DNA of 64,000 bases from SIAF01 sp046152955 (GCA_046152955.1 JBJXGA010000473.1:6394-70393), one strand, 5' to 3'. Positions 1 to 9,458 are shown, counted from the stretch's first letter. A program made the numbers and translations. Notes: a model not told the origin generated them from the sequence alone.

Positions 1-719
1 ACTCCATCCGGTTCACACGCCAGAACCTCGGCCGCGGTGGCAGTCCCAGGGACTACCGTCACGCGGCATCCCAAATCGCACAGATGCCTGGGAATATTCC
101 ACTTCATGCCATAGTCGATTGCGACCACGTGCGGCGCGCGTCCCGCGGGGCGAACGTCCGTCTCTGGCGGAAGAGTCGATGACGATCGCCCCCACTCCGA
201 AACTCCTTCGGTCCAGGAGCGGTTGGCCCTGGGCATAACTTCCCGCACCAGGTCACGTCCCACCAGGCCGGGGCTGGCTTGCGCCTTGGCGATGAGCGAC
301 TGGTCGTCGAGATCGCGGGTGGAGAGCAGCCCCTTCATCGCGCCGCGGATCCGCAGATGCCGAACCAGTGCCCGCGTGTCGATTCCCGACAATCCCAGCA
401 CCCCGGCCTGCGCCAGGTAATCCTCCAGACTCTGCGTCGCCCGAAAATTGCTCGGCTGCGAACACAACTCCCGGACGATGAACCCCCGCAGGTAGATGCG
501 TCCGCTCTCGGCGTCCTCCGGATTGACACCGTAGTTGCCGATTTGCGGATAGGTCATCGTGACGATCTGGCCGCAATACGAAGGATCGGTAAGGATCTCC
601 TGATACCCGGTCATGCTGGTGTTGAAGACGACTTCGCCGTCGACCTCCCCCTCGGCGCCGAAGGCGAATCCGGAGAAAATCTTGCCGTCTTCCAGAGCCA
701 ATTTGGCGGGGCGTAACAT
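1..719 (-). CDS. carA: carbamoyl-phosphate synthase small chain (5' part, runs off the window)
   Basis: Glutaminase subunit of carbamoyl-phosphate synthase, which supplies ammonia from glutamine for pyrimidine and arginine synthesis in the cytoplasm. The frame is open from the ATG at 719 to the window edge, about 239 residues, and starts MLRPAKLALEDG. Family landmarks are visible: GEVVFNTSMTGYQEILTDPS near residues 30-50, GQIVTMTYPQIGNYG, the GIDTRALVRHLR stretch around 115, and the start of the class I amidotransferase domain (VVAIDYGMKWNIPRHL) around 197. The catalytic Cys/His/Glu lie beyond the window, so the C-terminal ~150 residues are not seen. The gene reads out of the window on the minus strand; whether carB follows cannot be seen. 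Identification is firm from the N-terminal domain alone. Confidence 0.95.
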   Translation of the reverse strand, partial: MLRPAKLALEDGKIFSGFAFGAEGEVDGEVVFNTSMTGYQEILTDPSYCGQIVTMTYPQIGNYGVNPEDAESGRIYLRGFIVRELCSQPSNFRATQSLEDYLAQAGVLGLSGIDTRALVRHLRIRGAMKGLLSTRDLDDQSLIAKAQASPGLVGRDLVREVMPRANRSWTEGVSEWGRSSSTLPPETDVRPAGRAPHVVAIDYGMKWNIPRHLCDLGCRVTVVPGTATAAEVLACEPDG

Positions 720-942
720 GAGCGATGTTCTAACGCAGGGGAGAGGGCCAGCCGGGAGCGGCCGGTTCCATTTGGGGGATCGAAAGTTCTGTCCGACAGC
801 CCCGGCGCCGATCCGGAGTCTTGCCGCGCAACCGCTCCGGAACCAGCGGCAAATCACCGCGGAGTCCTCGGCCAGCCGCACCCGGAGTTTAGTCTGCCGC
901 CGATGAGAATGAAAGCGATCCACCGCCTACCCCGTGGTGGAC

Positions 943-1080
943 GCTGCCAGTGTCCACCCCCGACGCAAAGCTGCGTCGGCCACGGCCAAACGCAGTTGAT
1001 GCTGCCGGCGTCCACGTCCAACGCAAACGTAGCGAATGCTGCCAGCGTCCAACCCCGACGCAAAGCTGCGTCGGCCACGG
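943..1080. repeat. three tandem intergenic hairpin repeats between carA and the OPT gene
   Basis: The 450-bp gap between carA and the transporter holds no convincing gene. It carries two 43-bp copies (943-985 and 1038-1080) of the same unit, differing at a couple of bases, with a degenerate third copy between them (about 1001-1033). Each full copy contains the perfect hairpin CCGACGCAAAGCTGCGTCGG (8-bp stem, 4-nt loop; 960-979 and 1055-1074) followed by CCACGG. The copies are directly repeated, so this is a small tandem array of a palindromic unit. It may be a dispersed intergenic repeat or may act in transcript ends; function is not known. Confidence 0.7.
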
Positions 1081-1169
1081 GGTGGTGGGCCTGCGCTCGC
1101 CAGGCCGATCCGGACAAAGTGCGGGGCTGATTTTTTACACTCAACTTCGCGAGCTGATCCTACTTTTGA

Positions 1170-3335
1170 CTACGCCTTGCGACTGGCGCGAGCGCCCACC
1201 ACTCCCAGAATGCCGATCATCACGACCAGGCTGAGCGCGGCCGGGAGATTGCTGGCGTTCCAGGCGGCGGGAAGCCGCTCCGTCAGGTCGAGGCGACTGG
1301 CCAGCCCCGGAATGAGCGACAGGAAGGCGATCAGGATCGCCGCGACCGATCCCCCGGCAATATAGCCTGACGACAGCAAGACGCCGGGGCTGGTGTCTCC
1401 CTCTTCGGGAGTCCTTTGAGCAACTCGGTCGGCCACGGCACGGATCACTCCTCCCAGAAAGACTGGAACAGAGGCCGAAATGGGGAGGTAAACTCCTACC
1501 GCAAAGGCGAGCGGCGAAACGCCGCAAAGCTGCATCACCAGGGCGATGAATACTCCAATCAGCACCAGCCCCCAGGGAAGTTTCTGGTTCAAAATCCCGT
1601 CGATGATCAGAGCCATCAACCGCGTTTTGGGAGCTTCAAACTTCTGCACCGCTTCGCCGTTGTCCCGCACCCCGATGCCCCCATTGATCGCCGGATCGCA
1701 CAGGTAGGCGGGTCGTCCCTGATCGTCGATCAAGTACTTCCCCTGCGGCGCCCTTTCCGGATTACCGGTTGTGGCATGCCAGACACGATATTCGGCTGTG
1801 TCCGAAATCTCCGGCCCTTTCGGTCGCTCGCGGGTCGTCAGGCCAGCCAGCGTTTCGCTCGACAACTGAAATTCCGGCAGGTTTCGCTGTGTGTAAACCG
1901 TCCCGGCGTCGTTCAGCTTCACCAGCGTCCATCCGATCACCAGCGACGACGTGATGGCGCCCAGCAGAATGGCGCACTGCTGCCATTGCGGTGTGGCCCC
2001 CAGCAAATACCCGGTCTTGAGATCCTGCGACGTGGTCCCCGCATTCGAGGTCGCGATGCAAACGATGGCCGCCACGGAGAGTGCCGCCACGCGGTCTGCA
2101 GGGGTTGTCCAACCGAGCAACAAGAAAACCAGGCAGGTCAACAGCAGCGTGGCCACCGTCATGCCGGAGATCGGATTGGAAGAGGAACCGATCTCGCCCG
2201 TCAGCCGCGATGAGACCGTGGCAAAGAAGAATCCGCAGGCGACCACCAGCAACCCGCCGACCCAGTTCATCTTTAATGAAGGGGACAGCGTGATGGCCAC
2301 CACCAGCGCGATCGATCCGGCCACCACCAGCCACATCGGCAGATCCCGTTCGGTCCGCCGCGTCGGACCCGAGCCCTCGCTGCCACTGCGCCGCAAATCA
2401 CTCAACCCGGCCCGAATCGATCCGAAGATCAATGGCAGCGCCTGGATCAGACTGATCAAACCTCCCGTGGCGACCGCTCCGGCGCCGATGTACAGAACGT
2501 AGTTTTTCCGAATTTCCCCCGGCCCCATGTCGCGAATCAACTGCGGCTTGACCATTAGCTCGGCATACAGCGGTTCGTCCAGCGCGTCGCCGAACAGCTT
2601 GATCGCCGGAGTCAACACCAGGGCGGCAAGAATCCCCCCGGCCATCATGATCGACGCGGTCCGCGGACCGATGATGTATCCGACCCCCAACAGAATGGGA
2701 TTCGCTTCGGCGTCGATCTCGGCCCCTTTGTAGAACTTGAGCGCCACGCCGGGAGTATCCTTCCAGAGCCGCAGTCCCTGCATCAGCCACTGGTAGACGA
2801 ACGCCAGTCCGAACCCGGCAAACACCGTCCGCGCGCTGTTCCCCCCTTCTTCGCCGACGATCAGCACGTCGGCGCAGGCGGTCCCTTCGGGGTATTTCAG
2901 CACGCCATGCTGCTTGACGATCAGCGCCCGACGCAGCGGGATCATCATCAGAATGCCGAGCAAGCCCCCCAGGACGGCGACCAGCATGACATGGCCGATT
3001 TCCATGTCGAATCCCAGCAGCATCACCGCCGGCATCGTGACCCCCACGCCGAACGCGATCGACTCGCCGGCCGATCCGGTCGTCTGGACGATGTTGTTTT
3101 CCAGGATCGTGGCCGGCCGCATCCCGAAGGCTCGGGAAAGAAACCGGAACAAGGTGATGGAAAGGACAGCGACCGGAATCGACGCGGAAACGGTCATCCC
3201 CACCTTGAGCACCAGGTACAGCGACGAGGTGCCGTAGACGATTCCCAGGATCACGCCGACCAGGAGCGGCCCCCAGGACCATTCGGGAATCCGCGCTTCG
3301 TCCGGAACGTAAGGCTGATGGGAAGGGGCCGACAT
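1170..3335 (-). CDS. OPT family oligopeptide transporter
   Basis: A 721-residue polytopic inner-membrane protein that belongs to the OPT (oligopeptide/metal-chelate transporter) family. It begins MSAPSHQPYVPDEARIPEWS; the first membrane helix follows at about residue 22 (WGPLLVGVILGIVYGTSSLYL). OPT landmarks include GMTVSASIPVAVLSI, the NNIVQTTGSAGESIAFGVG segment near residues 80-98, and KYPEGTACADVLIVGEEGG near 150. At least a dozen hydrophobic helices can be counted, with a hydrophilic loop near residues 500-580. The length fits bacterial OPT proteins. The substrate cannot be read from the sequence; small peptides are the family default. It stands alone, followed on the same strand by the repeat-bearing gap before carA. 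Confidence 0.92.
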   Translation of the reverse strand: MSAPSHQPYVPDEARIPEWSWGPLLVGVILGIVYGTSSLYLVLKVGMTVSASIPVAVLSITLFRFLSRAFGMRPATILENNIVQTTGSAGESIAFGVGVTMPAVMLLGFDMEIGHVMLVAVLGGLLGILMMIPLRRALIVKQHGVLKYPEGTACADVLIVGEEGGNSARTVFAGFGLAFVYQWLMQGLRLWKDTPGVALKFYKGAEIDAEANPILLGVGYIIGPRTASIMMAGGILAALVLTPAIKLFGDALDEPLYAELMVKPQLIRDMGPGEIRKNYVLYIGAGAVATGGLISLIQALPLIFGSIRAGLSDLRRSGSEGSGPTRRTERDLPMWLVVAGSIALVVAITLSPSLKMNWVGGLLVVACGFFFATVSSRLTGEIGSSSNPISGMTVATLLLTCLVFLLLGWTTPADRVAALSVAAIVCIATSNAGTTSQDLKTGYLLGATPQWQQCAILLGAITSSLVIGWTLVKLNDAGTVYTQRNLPEFQLSSETLAGLTTRERPKGPEISDTAEYRVWHATTGNPERAPQGKYLIDDQGRPAYLCDPAINGGIGVRDNGEAVQKFEAPKTRLMALIIDGILNQKLPWGLVLIGVFIALVMQLCGVSPLAFAVGVYLPISASVPVFLGGVIRAVADRVAQRTPEEGDTSPGVLLSSGYIAGGSVAAILIAFLSLIPGLASRLDLTERLPAAWNASNLPAALSLVVMIGILGVVGARASRKA

Positions 3336-3473
3336 TCCGTCTCCTTGCCAAGTGTAGACCGCGACTGGTGGCCGCGAACCCGCCGGGCGCGCCTTGCGCC
3401 CAAGTGGAATTCACCAGTCTTCATCGCTCCGCCAGCGCGGTGGACACGACGGAGAACATGGCGAACGGCGGCT

Positions 3474-3503
3474 AAAAAAAGAGCCGGCGGAATCCGCCGG
3501 CTC
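3474..3503 (-). terminator. intrinsic terminator of the cold-shock gene
   Basis: A perfect 10-bp inverted repeat (GAGCCGGCGG / CCGCCGGCTC, 3-nt loop, 3481-3503) is followed on the minus strand by seven T residues (3480-3474). It lies 26 bp beyond the stop of the cold-shock gene and has the full form of a rho-independent terminator. Confidence 0.9.
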
Positions 3504-3529
3504 AAGCTGACTTCCAGAAGACCCGCGCT

Positions 3530-3727
3530 TTAGAGAACGCGAACGTTCTCGGCGCGCGGCCCCTTGGGACCGCGACCTTCGTTGTACGAGACGCGCTGCC
3601 CCTCGTGCAAATCGTCGTAACGCACTCCTTCGAGGTTCGACATGTGGAAGAACAGGTCCTTGTCAGTTCCGGTGCTGATAAAACCGAAGCCCTTGTCCGT
3701 TAATTTCTTGATTGTTCCCTCTGGCAT
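3530..3727 (-). CDS. cold-shock domain protein (CspA family)
   Basis: A 65-residue single cold-shock domain that binds single-stranded RNA/DNA and is thought to melt mRNA structure. RNP1 is present as KGFGFI (residues 12-17) and RNP2 as LFFHM, where many family members have VFVHF. The central acidic turn and the C-terminal GPRAENVRVL strand match the usual OB fold and length. The ATG at 3727 has an AGGA-type site just upstream. It is monocistronic with its own intrinsic terminator. Which Csp paralogue it is, and whether it is cold induced, cannot be told. Confidence 0.95.
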   Translation of the reverse strand: MPEGTIKKLTDKGFGFISTGTDKDLFFHMSNLEGVRYDDLHEGQRVSYNEGRGPKGPRAENVRVL

Positions 3728-3856
3728 GCCGTGCAGTTCCTGAAAGAGTGTGGCTGGCTCAATGCCCGACGCGCAACGGTCGGCTATTCAAAGGCCAGCC
3801 CTGATCATATCAAATCCCGTGGAATTGTACAACGACTCCTGGTGCGGAAAATTGGA

Positions 3857-4153
3857 TTACCGGGCAAACCGGGAAACTCCGCGGTTCAGCCGCCAAACCC
3901 CCTCCCTTTTTACCGTCGACGATCCCCCCAGCCTGAGGCTGGTTCTGACCTCAATTTCCCGGCGGGTTCGTCGATTCGTCAACCATAAAACAAGCTTCTT
4001 TAGTCCCACCTTGATCGCGATTTCCCAGACCGTTCCCATGCTCAGGAGCAGTTCGTTTGCAGGGTCAACCAGCAGTGCCGTAGCACTGGCGCTGATCTGA
4101 GGGCTGCCAAGCGAATGCCACAGAAACGTATGGGTGTCGCGCAGGAGCTTCAT
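3857..4153 (-). pseudogene. truncated PIN-domain toxin (VapC-like)
   Basis: The N-terminal half is a good PIN domain: MKLLRDTHTFLWHSLGSPQ gives the first acidic active-site residue (Asp6), and NELLLSMGTVWEIAIKVGLKKL gives the conserved Glu of the second motif. After about residue 55 the sequence becomes an Arg-rich tail with no resemblance to the family. The later Asp residues of the PIN active site, normally near residues 95-120 of a ~130-residue protein, are missing. It overlaps the antitoxin stop by 4 bp (ATGA), the usual coupling of such modules. I read it as a toxin gene that lost its 3' half, so probably inactive as a ribonuclease. Confidence 0.7.
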
Positions 4154-4389
4154 TCCATGTATTCCTTCATGTCCTCTTGGGGAGCGTCGAAGCCTGGGGC
4201 CATGTAAGCAATCATTCCCTTACACAAACCGGGACCGGGACGGAGCGGCATGAGCGCCTGAGGATGTTCACTGATAAGCTTGGCAATCGGTTTCTGGTTC
4301 TCGGTGATGACAAGTTCCTCACCGGGGAACAACTGATGGATGATCTCCGGAAAATTGGCCTGTGCTTCCTCAAGAGTCACGGTGGTCAT
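4150..4389 (-). CDS. Phd/YefM-type antitoxin of a type II module
   Basis: A 79-residue protein from the ATG at 4389, preceded by AAGGA at suitable spacing. The frame is open upstream to 4440, but the leader there looks non-coding. MTTVTLEEAQANFPEIIHQL followed by GEELVITENQKPIAKLI is the Phd/YefM DNA-binding fold; the C-terminal third (FDAPQEDMKEYME) is the usual toxin-binding tail. It overlaps the PIN toxin remnant by 4 bp. In intact modules the antitoxin neutralises the toxin and represses the operon. Here the toxin is truncated, so this may be an orphan antitoxin. Confidence 0.82.
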   Translation of the reverse strand: MTTVTLEEAQANFPEIIHQLFPGEELVITENQKPIAKLISEHPQALMPLRPGPGLCKGMIAYMAPGFDAPQEDMKEYME

Positions 4390-4436
4390 GATCGATCCTT
4401 CTGGTTTTGTGAGAACGCCATCTCCCCCCCTGCCGC

Positions 4437-7238
4437 TCACTTTCCATCCGCTTTCCCATCGCCCGGCGACACCAGCGATTGGAGCGTCTCGCGGATCTGG
4501 TCTTCCAGACGCGGATTGGCGCCGACGTACAGTCGCACGATTTTTCCTTCGCGGTCGATGATCACCGTTTGCGGAATGGCGCTGGCGGCGTAACGTTCGG
4601 CGACGACCCCGTCCCGATCGAGGGCCACCGTCAGGTTGAGTTTGTGCCGTTCGAGCAGGGGGGTGATCTGCTTGGGAGTTTCTTCCAGGTTGACGGCGAT
4701 CAACTCGACCCCCTGGTCTTCGAACTCACGCGTGACGCGCTCGACCTGGGGCATCGATTTCAGGCAGGGACCGCACCAGGTGGCCCAGAAATCCAGCACG
4801 ACGATCTTCCCTTTGTGCGCCGAAAGCTGGAATTTCTCCCCCCCCAAAAGCTCCAACTGAAAATCGGGGGCGGGTTTTCCCACCAGCGGAGAATCGCCGC
4901 CGGGAGCGCTCCCCCCCTCGTCGTCCTCTTCCGCCTGAACGAATTTGGGGTCGATCGCGTTTTGCAGTTTCCATTGTTGATAGTCGAGCTGCGCCGCGGC
5001 CCGTTCGATCGCTCCGCCGATCAGGAGCTGGTCGATCCTGGCGAGCGGGACGCGGCAGCCCCCCAGAATGTCGCTCTCTCCCACAATGACCGGTTCGTCC
5101 GCGTCGCCGGCGGTGTTCGCCACCTGCCGGGCGATGAACGTCAGCCGGTTTCCGTCGCTTCGCAGGGTTTGCACGCGGACTCCATCTGAGCCCGCCGCAT
5201 CCGGCGCCTCGTGAGGCTCGTCCGCCAGTTCGTCGGCATGCAGCCAGATGATGCGGGCGACCCGTTCGCGCGGCAACTCGCGGTTTTCCAGCCGCACTTC
5301 CAACTGCAAGCGGGTCTCATCCATGCCGGCGATGCGCGCCCGCAGATAATCGCCGTTGCGCGAACGAATGAGGTGCGTGGGGGGGCTGTCCCGTTGCATC
5401 CGGGGTAGAGTGAGCAGCCGGTCGCGCTTGTGCTTGTACAACTTGACGACGCTGGCTGTCTCGGGGGCCAGTTCGACCGCTTTGACGCGGTCATGCGGGA
5501 CGAACTTGGCATCGCTGACGGTGGATTGGAACCAGACCCCCTGCTCGTCGATCTTGGTCACTTCGCAGGGGAGGGTGTCTCCCGTGCGCAAATGGAGCGA
5601 TCGCGTTCCCCCAGAGGCCGCGGCCCCCTGGGGGTTATTCCCCAAGGCCTGGACGAACCCTTCGACGAATCCGGCCGGCTTGCGCTGTGCCGGTTGCGGC
5701 GCCTTTGGCGCCTTGGGGCGCGGCGGAGGAGGTTCGCGGTAGACAATCCGCCCCGACACTCCGGGGCGCAGGGCTCCTGCCGTCCGGCTCCCCAGCGGCT
5801 GCCAGGTGAGGCAACTGACCCCATTTTCCGCCTGACCGTCTCGCAGAACGCCACGCAGCTTGAGCCCCTGCAATTCCAGATTTCCCGACAGGCGCGCGTC
5901 GCTCCCCTGGGGAGCTCCCTGGTGCAGCCCAACCAGCGAGCGCAACTGCGCCAGAGGGGCCACGAGCGGATCGCGCAAGGCCGGAGCCGCAATCCGCAGG
6001 ATCTCTTCCTCAACGCGCATCAATTCCCCGCTCACCTGGCAGCCATCCTGATAAACGGCACGAATCGAACGGGGGGGGGGGTCGGTCTCTTCGGGAGCGA
6101 GGAACAAACTGGACATGTCCTTGGCGGCGACACGCGCTTCCCCCGTGTCGGTTTTCAGCAAGAATTCCTGGCGTTGGGGGTCGAAGCCGCTGAACTGGCC
6201 GTACAGAATCGTGCCGTCCAGCCGATGGATGCGGGCCTTGTCAGCCTGAATTGGTTGTGGAGGTTCGCCATTCCAGCGCCCCACTCGCAGCCGTTCCAGC
6301 CGCAAGTCGCCCCGTTTGTTCGTCAACCGCACTCCGCCCAGAACTTCGCTACGGACCTTGTTGAATTTGAGGTCAGCCAACTGTTCTCCCTGGGGAGAAA
6401 AGACCAGGCAGCGATTCTGCGCCTGATCGAGATAGCAGACCAGATGGGCGCGGTTCTCGGCGGTGTCGATTTTTTGCACTGACGCCACATCCGCCTCGCG
6501 CTCGGTTTCGCGCTCGATGACCAGATCGTTTTCCCAGACCTCAAAGCGGAACGCCTGCTGGTTGATTTTTTCATCCGATCCGGTTCCCAGAGCCAGCACG
6601 AAATCGGGCTTTTTCTTCCAGGAGAGTTCCACCTCGATTGTCGCCTGCGCCGGGAGCTTCAGATCGCGGGTGATCGAGGCCCCTTCACCATCAGCGACGA
6701 GCTGGCCAAATTCTTCGCGCCAGCCGCGCTGCCCTCCGGCGGAGACGGTCCATTCCGCCAATCCATTAGGGCCCAGGTAGAGCAGATCGTCTGCTTCCCG
6801 CCAGCGAAAGATGCGCTGGATCGCGCTCCGCTTGACATGCACGGGGCCAAATCGCGACTCGTCCAGTTCCAGATGTTCGCCGGACAAACCGCGGATCGCT
6901 CCGAACAGCACGTCCCCTCCGGCCAATTCCAGGCAGTAGTCCCCGGTCGATTTGGGAGACTCTTTTGGAACCGGAAACTGAACCGAGTTCACCTCTTCGA
7001 CAGCGAATTCAAACGGTGTGGCGAATGCCGGAGACTGCCAGCGGATCGTCCCCAGGGCGTCGCTGGGACGCAAAACCCCAGTGGCAAATCCGCCGTTGAT
7101 GAGGTTCAACTGGGCGTCCGATGGCGCGGCGGAGTCCTTCTCGGCCCCGCCGGTCGCAGAGGTCTGAGCGGACGCCACAAGGCAGCACATCGCCAGGAAG
7201 GCGAGTCCCCCGGCTCCACGAAACAGGTCATTGCGCAT
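4437..7238 (-). CDS. large secreted protein with C-terminal TlpA-like thioredoxin domain
   Basis: A 933-residue protein with a signal peptide (hydrophobic GGLAFLAMCCLVASAQ, residues 10-25). About 770 residues of beta-rich sequence of no family I recognise come next, and a thioredoxin-fold domain occupies the last ~140 residues. The domain starts at KPAPDFQLELLGG and has the active site WATWCGPCLKSMP (CxxC = CGPC) and the cis-Pro region SAIPQTVIIDREG, all typical of TlpA/ResA-type periplasmic thiol-disulfide reductants. An Ala/Pro-rich linker near residue 510 separates repeats that mention DG-x-L turns. It is the last gene of the minus-strand envelope operon, 13 bp after the cyclase-repeat gene. 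Partner proteins are unknown. Confidence 0.85.
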   Translation of the reverse strand: MRNDLFRGAGGLAFLAMCCLVASAQTSATGGAEKDSAAPSDAQLNLINGGFATGVLRPSDALGTIRWQSPAFATPFEFAVEEVNSVQFPVPKESPKSTGDYCLELAGGDVLFGAIRGLSGEHLELDESRFGPVHVKRSAIQRIFRWREADDLLYLGPNGLAEWTVSAGGQRGWREEFGQLVADGEGASITRDLKLPAQATIEVELSWKKKPDFVLALGTGSDEKINQQAFRFEVWENDLVIERETEREADVASVQKIDTAENRAHLVCYLDQAQNRCLVFSPQGEQLADLKFNKVRSEVLGGVRLTNKRGDLRLERLRVGRWNGEPPQPIQADKARIHRLDGTILYGQFSGFDPQRQEFLLKTDTGEARVAAKDMSSLFLAPEETDPPPRSIRAVYQDGCQVSGELMRVEEEILRIAAPALRDPLVAPLAQLRSLVGLHQGAPQGSDARLSGNLELQGLKLRGVLRDGQAENGVSCLTWQPLGSRTAGALRPGVSGRIVYREPPPPRPKAPKAPQPAQRKPAGFVEGFVQALGNNPQGAAASGGTRSLHLRTGDTLPCEVTKIDEQGVWFQSTVSDAKFVPHDRVKAVELAPETASVVKLYKHKRDRLLTLPRMQRDSPPTHLIRSRNGDYLRARIAGMDETRLQLEVRLENRELPRERVARIIWLHADELADEPHEAPDAAGSDGVRVQTLRSDGNRLTFIARQVANTAGDADEPVIVGESDILGGCRVPLARIDQLLIGGAIERAAAQLDYQQWKLQNAIDPKFVQAEEDDEGGSAPGGDSPLVGKPAPDFQLELLGGEKFQLSAHKGKIVVLDFWATWCGPCLKSMPQVERVTREFEDQGVELIAVNLEETPKQITPLLERHKLNLTVALDRDGVVAERYAASAIPQTVIIDREGKIVRLYVGANPRLEDQIRETLQSLVSPGDGKADGK

Positions 7239-7251
7239 GAGTTGCTACCCG

Positions 7252-8343
7252 TCAACGTTCGTAAATTGGCAGAAAACGATAATTCAACGCGATCGCCAGG
7301 AGCGACAACGAGGTGCTGATCGCCGGCCCCATTTGTCCCTTGAAACTCCCGTCCCCCTGCTGCAAGGGCTTGAGTTGCCGAATCAGCAACTTGTTCCATT
7401 TTTCCCAAGCCTCGACATCCCCCTGAAACAGGGCCTGCGCCTGGTAATAGCGGGTGTACTCGGGCCAGCCCTGTTGTCCGGTCTGTTCCAGCCGCTGCTT
7501 GAGGAAGCCGACGGTCGATTTGAACTGCGGCAGGTCTTTGCGGCGCGCAACCGAATACACCAGAGTGGCGATCGACACTCGCGCCATCCCGTCGTCAAAT
7601 CCCCCGATTCCTGAATAGGCCACCTGCCCCGACCCCGAGGTCATCGACTTGTAATACGAGACCGCCTTGTCGATTGCTTCGTCCGGGACTTCGATTCCCG
7701 CGTTCCGGGCGGCGAGCAGGCCGACCGTCACCGCTCCGCTGACCGACGTGTCGGCATCGGTCGAATCGGGCGAATAGCGCCAGGCCCCCAGGGAGTTCTT
7801 TTTCTGAGACGTGATCGCGGCGCGGACAGCCAGTTCCAGCGCCTGGCCGATCGTCCGTTGCGGCTGGCCATCAGGCCACAAGTTGCGCTCATCGACCGCT
7901 CCATACGCTTCCGCCAGTCCCAGCATCCCAAATCCGTGGTGGTACATGCTGTTCCCCAGATAGCCGGTCGAGGCATTCTGGCCGCGGATGATGCTCCGCA
8001 CAGCGCGGCGGACATGATTGGCGTACATCCCAAAATTGGGATCTTCCCCGGATGCCAAAAAGACCATGAGACCCAAACCGGTGGAGCCGGGTCCCTGTTC
8101 TCCTCCCGACCAATCGCCGTTTTCGGACTGCGTGGTAGCCAGGTATTGCAGTCCCCGATCGTACATCTCGCGGACGTCGCGCGGGACGACCTCTCCGTAA
8201 CGGATGTTAGGGGGCTGCGCCAGGACAGGGCCGGTCATTGCCAACAGCGCCAATCCGACAATCAAGGGCCGGACGAACGCGCGGATCGACAAAGCTCTGG
8301 TACGGAGAGAAACCAGGAACGTTGAAACAGGAACGGGGTTCAC
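7252..8343 (-). CDS. secreted prenyltransferase/squalene-cyclase-like repeat protein
   Basis: A 363-residue exported protein. The N-terminus has a long signal region ending LALLAMTGPVLAQ (about residue 43). The mature part has alpha/alpha-barrel repeats of the squalene-oxidocyclase/prenyltransferase type: RGLQYLATTQSENGDWSGG, RSIIRGQNASTGYLG, MYHHGFGMLGLAEAYG and LKPLQQGDGSFKGQ each carry the QxxxGxW-like core. No DxDD catalytic motif of true cyclases is seen, and such secreted versions are common in planctomycetes without a known reaction. I infer a structural or binding role. It lies between two other exported proteins in the operon, 13 bp before the TlpA-like gene. Confidence 0.8.
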   Translation of the reverse strand: MNPVPVSTFLVSLRTRALSIRAFVRPLIVGLALLAMTGPVLAQPPNIRYGEVVPRDVREMYDRGLQYLATTQSENGDWSGGEQGPGSTGLGLMVFLASGEDPNFGMYANHVRRAVRSIIRGQNASTGYLGNSMYHHGFGMLGLAEAYGAVDERNLWPDGQPQRTIGQALELAVRAAITSQKKNSLGAWRYSPDSTDADTSVSGAVTVGLLAARNAGIEVPDEAIDKAVSYYKSMTSGSGQVAYSGIGGFDDGMARVSIATLVYSVARRKDLPQFKSTVGFLKQRLEQTGQQGWPEYTRYYQAQALFQGDVEAWEKWNKLLIRQLKPLQQGDGSFKGQMGPAISTSLSLLAIALNYRFLPIYER

Positions 8344-8546
8344 GATGGTCGGGTCTCAACAGGAGCGAAAAGCCGGGTTAGGGATGGGAGCGTCGTAACA
8401 GTACATTGTAAGTGTCGACGCCCGTGGTGGCTCGATGCGATGCGCCAGCGGGAAGTGCCGACTGCCTGCGGTTTGCTCCCCGTGCATTATTGCGCCGTCC
8501 TTCTGATTGTGGCCCGCCGCCGCACGCGGGAGGCGATACCGGTTGT

Positions 8547-9458
8547 TCATTCCACTTTGGCGGCAGTGTCTGCCGGGGGGTTCGCACGTTGCGCCGCACC
8601 GGCGGCCGCCGCGCCCCCCTCTTCCGCCGGGTCGTCGTCGAGCAATCGATTCGATTTCAAAAACTGTTCCAGACCCCGCGCCTGAGCGAGCTGCTGGTTG
8701 AACATCTTCCATTGCGGCTCGTCGAGGATCTCCCGGATTTTCTCTTCGGGAACTTTGGAAGCCTGCAGCATGACAATGTAAGTGTCGTACTGGCCCGACC
8801 TGCGAATCGGCCGCGTCTCGTCCATCAGCAACTGAACCAGCTTGGAACGCTGCGCTGCGCGGAGCGCCAGGGCGTCGTCGAGTTGTGCCACGACCCGTTC
8901 CACAGTCGCCCGGTACCGAAACGTCTGTCGCTCGCGGTCCGACTTTTCGAATTTCGCCCCCTGTTCGGCGGTGAGCGACTTGCGGAGCGCCTTGTCGAAA
9001 AACGAGCCCTGGCCAAATGGTCCGTTCCGGACGATCAATTGCAGCGGCTGAATCTCCTGGAAAAACTCTCCGATCTTGTTCTGATCCCCCTTCACCAACT
9101 GGAATTTCTTGCGTTTTTCGTCGACCTGTTCATGAAACCGGCGGATGTCGGCACGACCGGCCAATTCCAGCTTCTTCTTCTGCTCGGGGGTCACCCCGCA
9201 CACCCGATCCACCTCATCGATCCGGAGCTGAAGTTGAGAATCGAGCCGTTTGCGTCCCGCAGCGGCGTTCCGGTTTCCCCCGTAAATCCACTGATCAAAG
9301 TTCTCATCCGCCATCATGAACTGCGGAGCATCGAGCGGTGTCTCTTCCTCCACGACGTCGTCATCGGCGCGCACGATGGCTGCCGACGCCAAGAGGCCCA
9401 CCAGTAGGGCCGCTCGCCACCACATCGAATTGCCGCGATCCCCCCATCCCATGGTCAT
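8547..9458 (-). CDS. secreted alpha-helical protein of unknown function
   Basis: A 303-residue protein with a signal peptide (MWWRAALLVGLLASAAIVRA, beginning at residue 12; an ATG there, at 9425, is an alternative start). The rest is charged and helical, with a repeated pattern of GVTPEQKKKLELAGRADIRRF and LTAEQGAKFEKSDRERQTF. These resemble the “TPEQ…KL” helices of periplasmic Spy/CpxP-like proteins, but I cannot assign a family. The tail is Ala-rich (EEGGAAAAGAAQRA). The neighbouring STN-like gene upstream has the same kind of helices in its second half, so the two are likely distant paralogues acting together. About 200 bp without features follow before the next gene. Confidence 0.7.
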   Translation of the reverse strand: MTMGWGDRGNSMWWRAALLVGLLASAAIVRADDDVVEEETPLDAPQFMMADENFDQWIYGGNRNAAAGRKRLDSQLQLRIDEVDRVCGVTPEQKKKLELAGRADIRRFHEQVDEKRKKFQLVKGDQNKIGEFFQEIQPLQLIVRNGPFGQGSFFDKALRKSLTAEQGAKFEKSDRERQTFRYRATVERVVAQLDDALALRAAQRSKLVQLLMDETRPIRRSGQYDTYIVMLQASKVPEEKIREILDEPQWKMFNQQLAQARGLEQFLKSNRLLDDDPAEEGGAAAAGAAQRANPPADTAAKVE

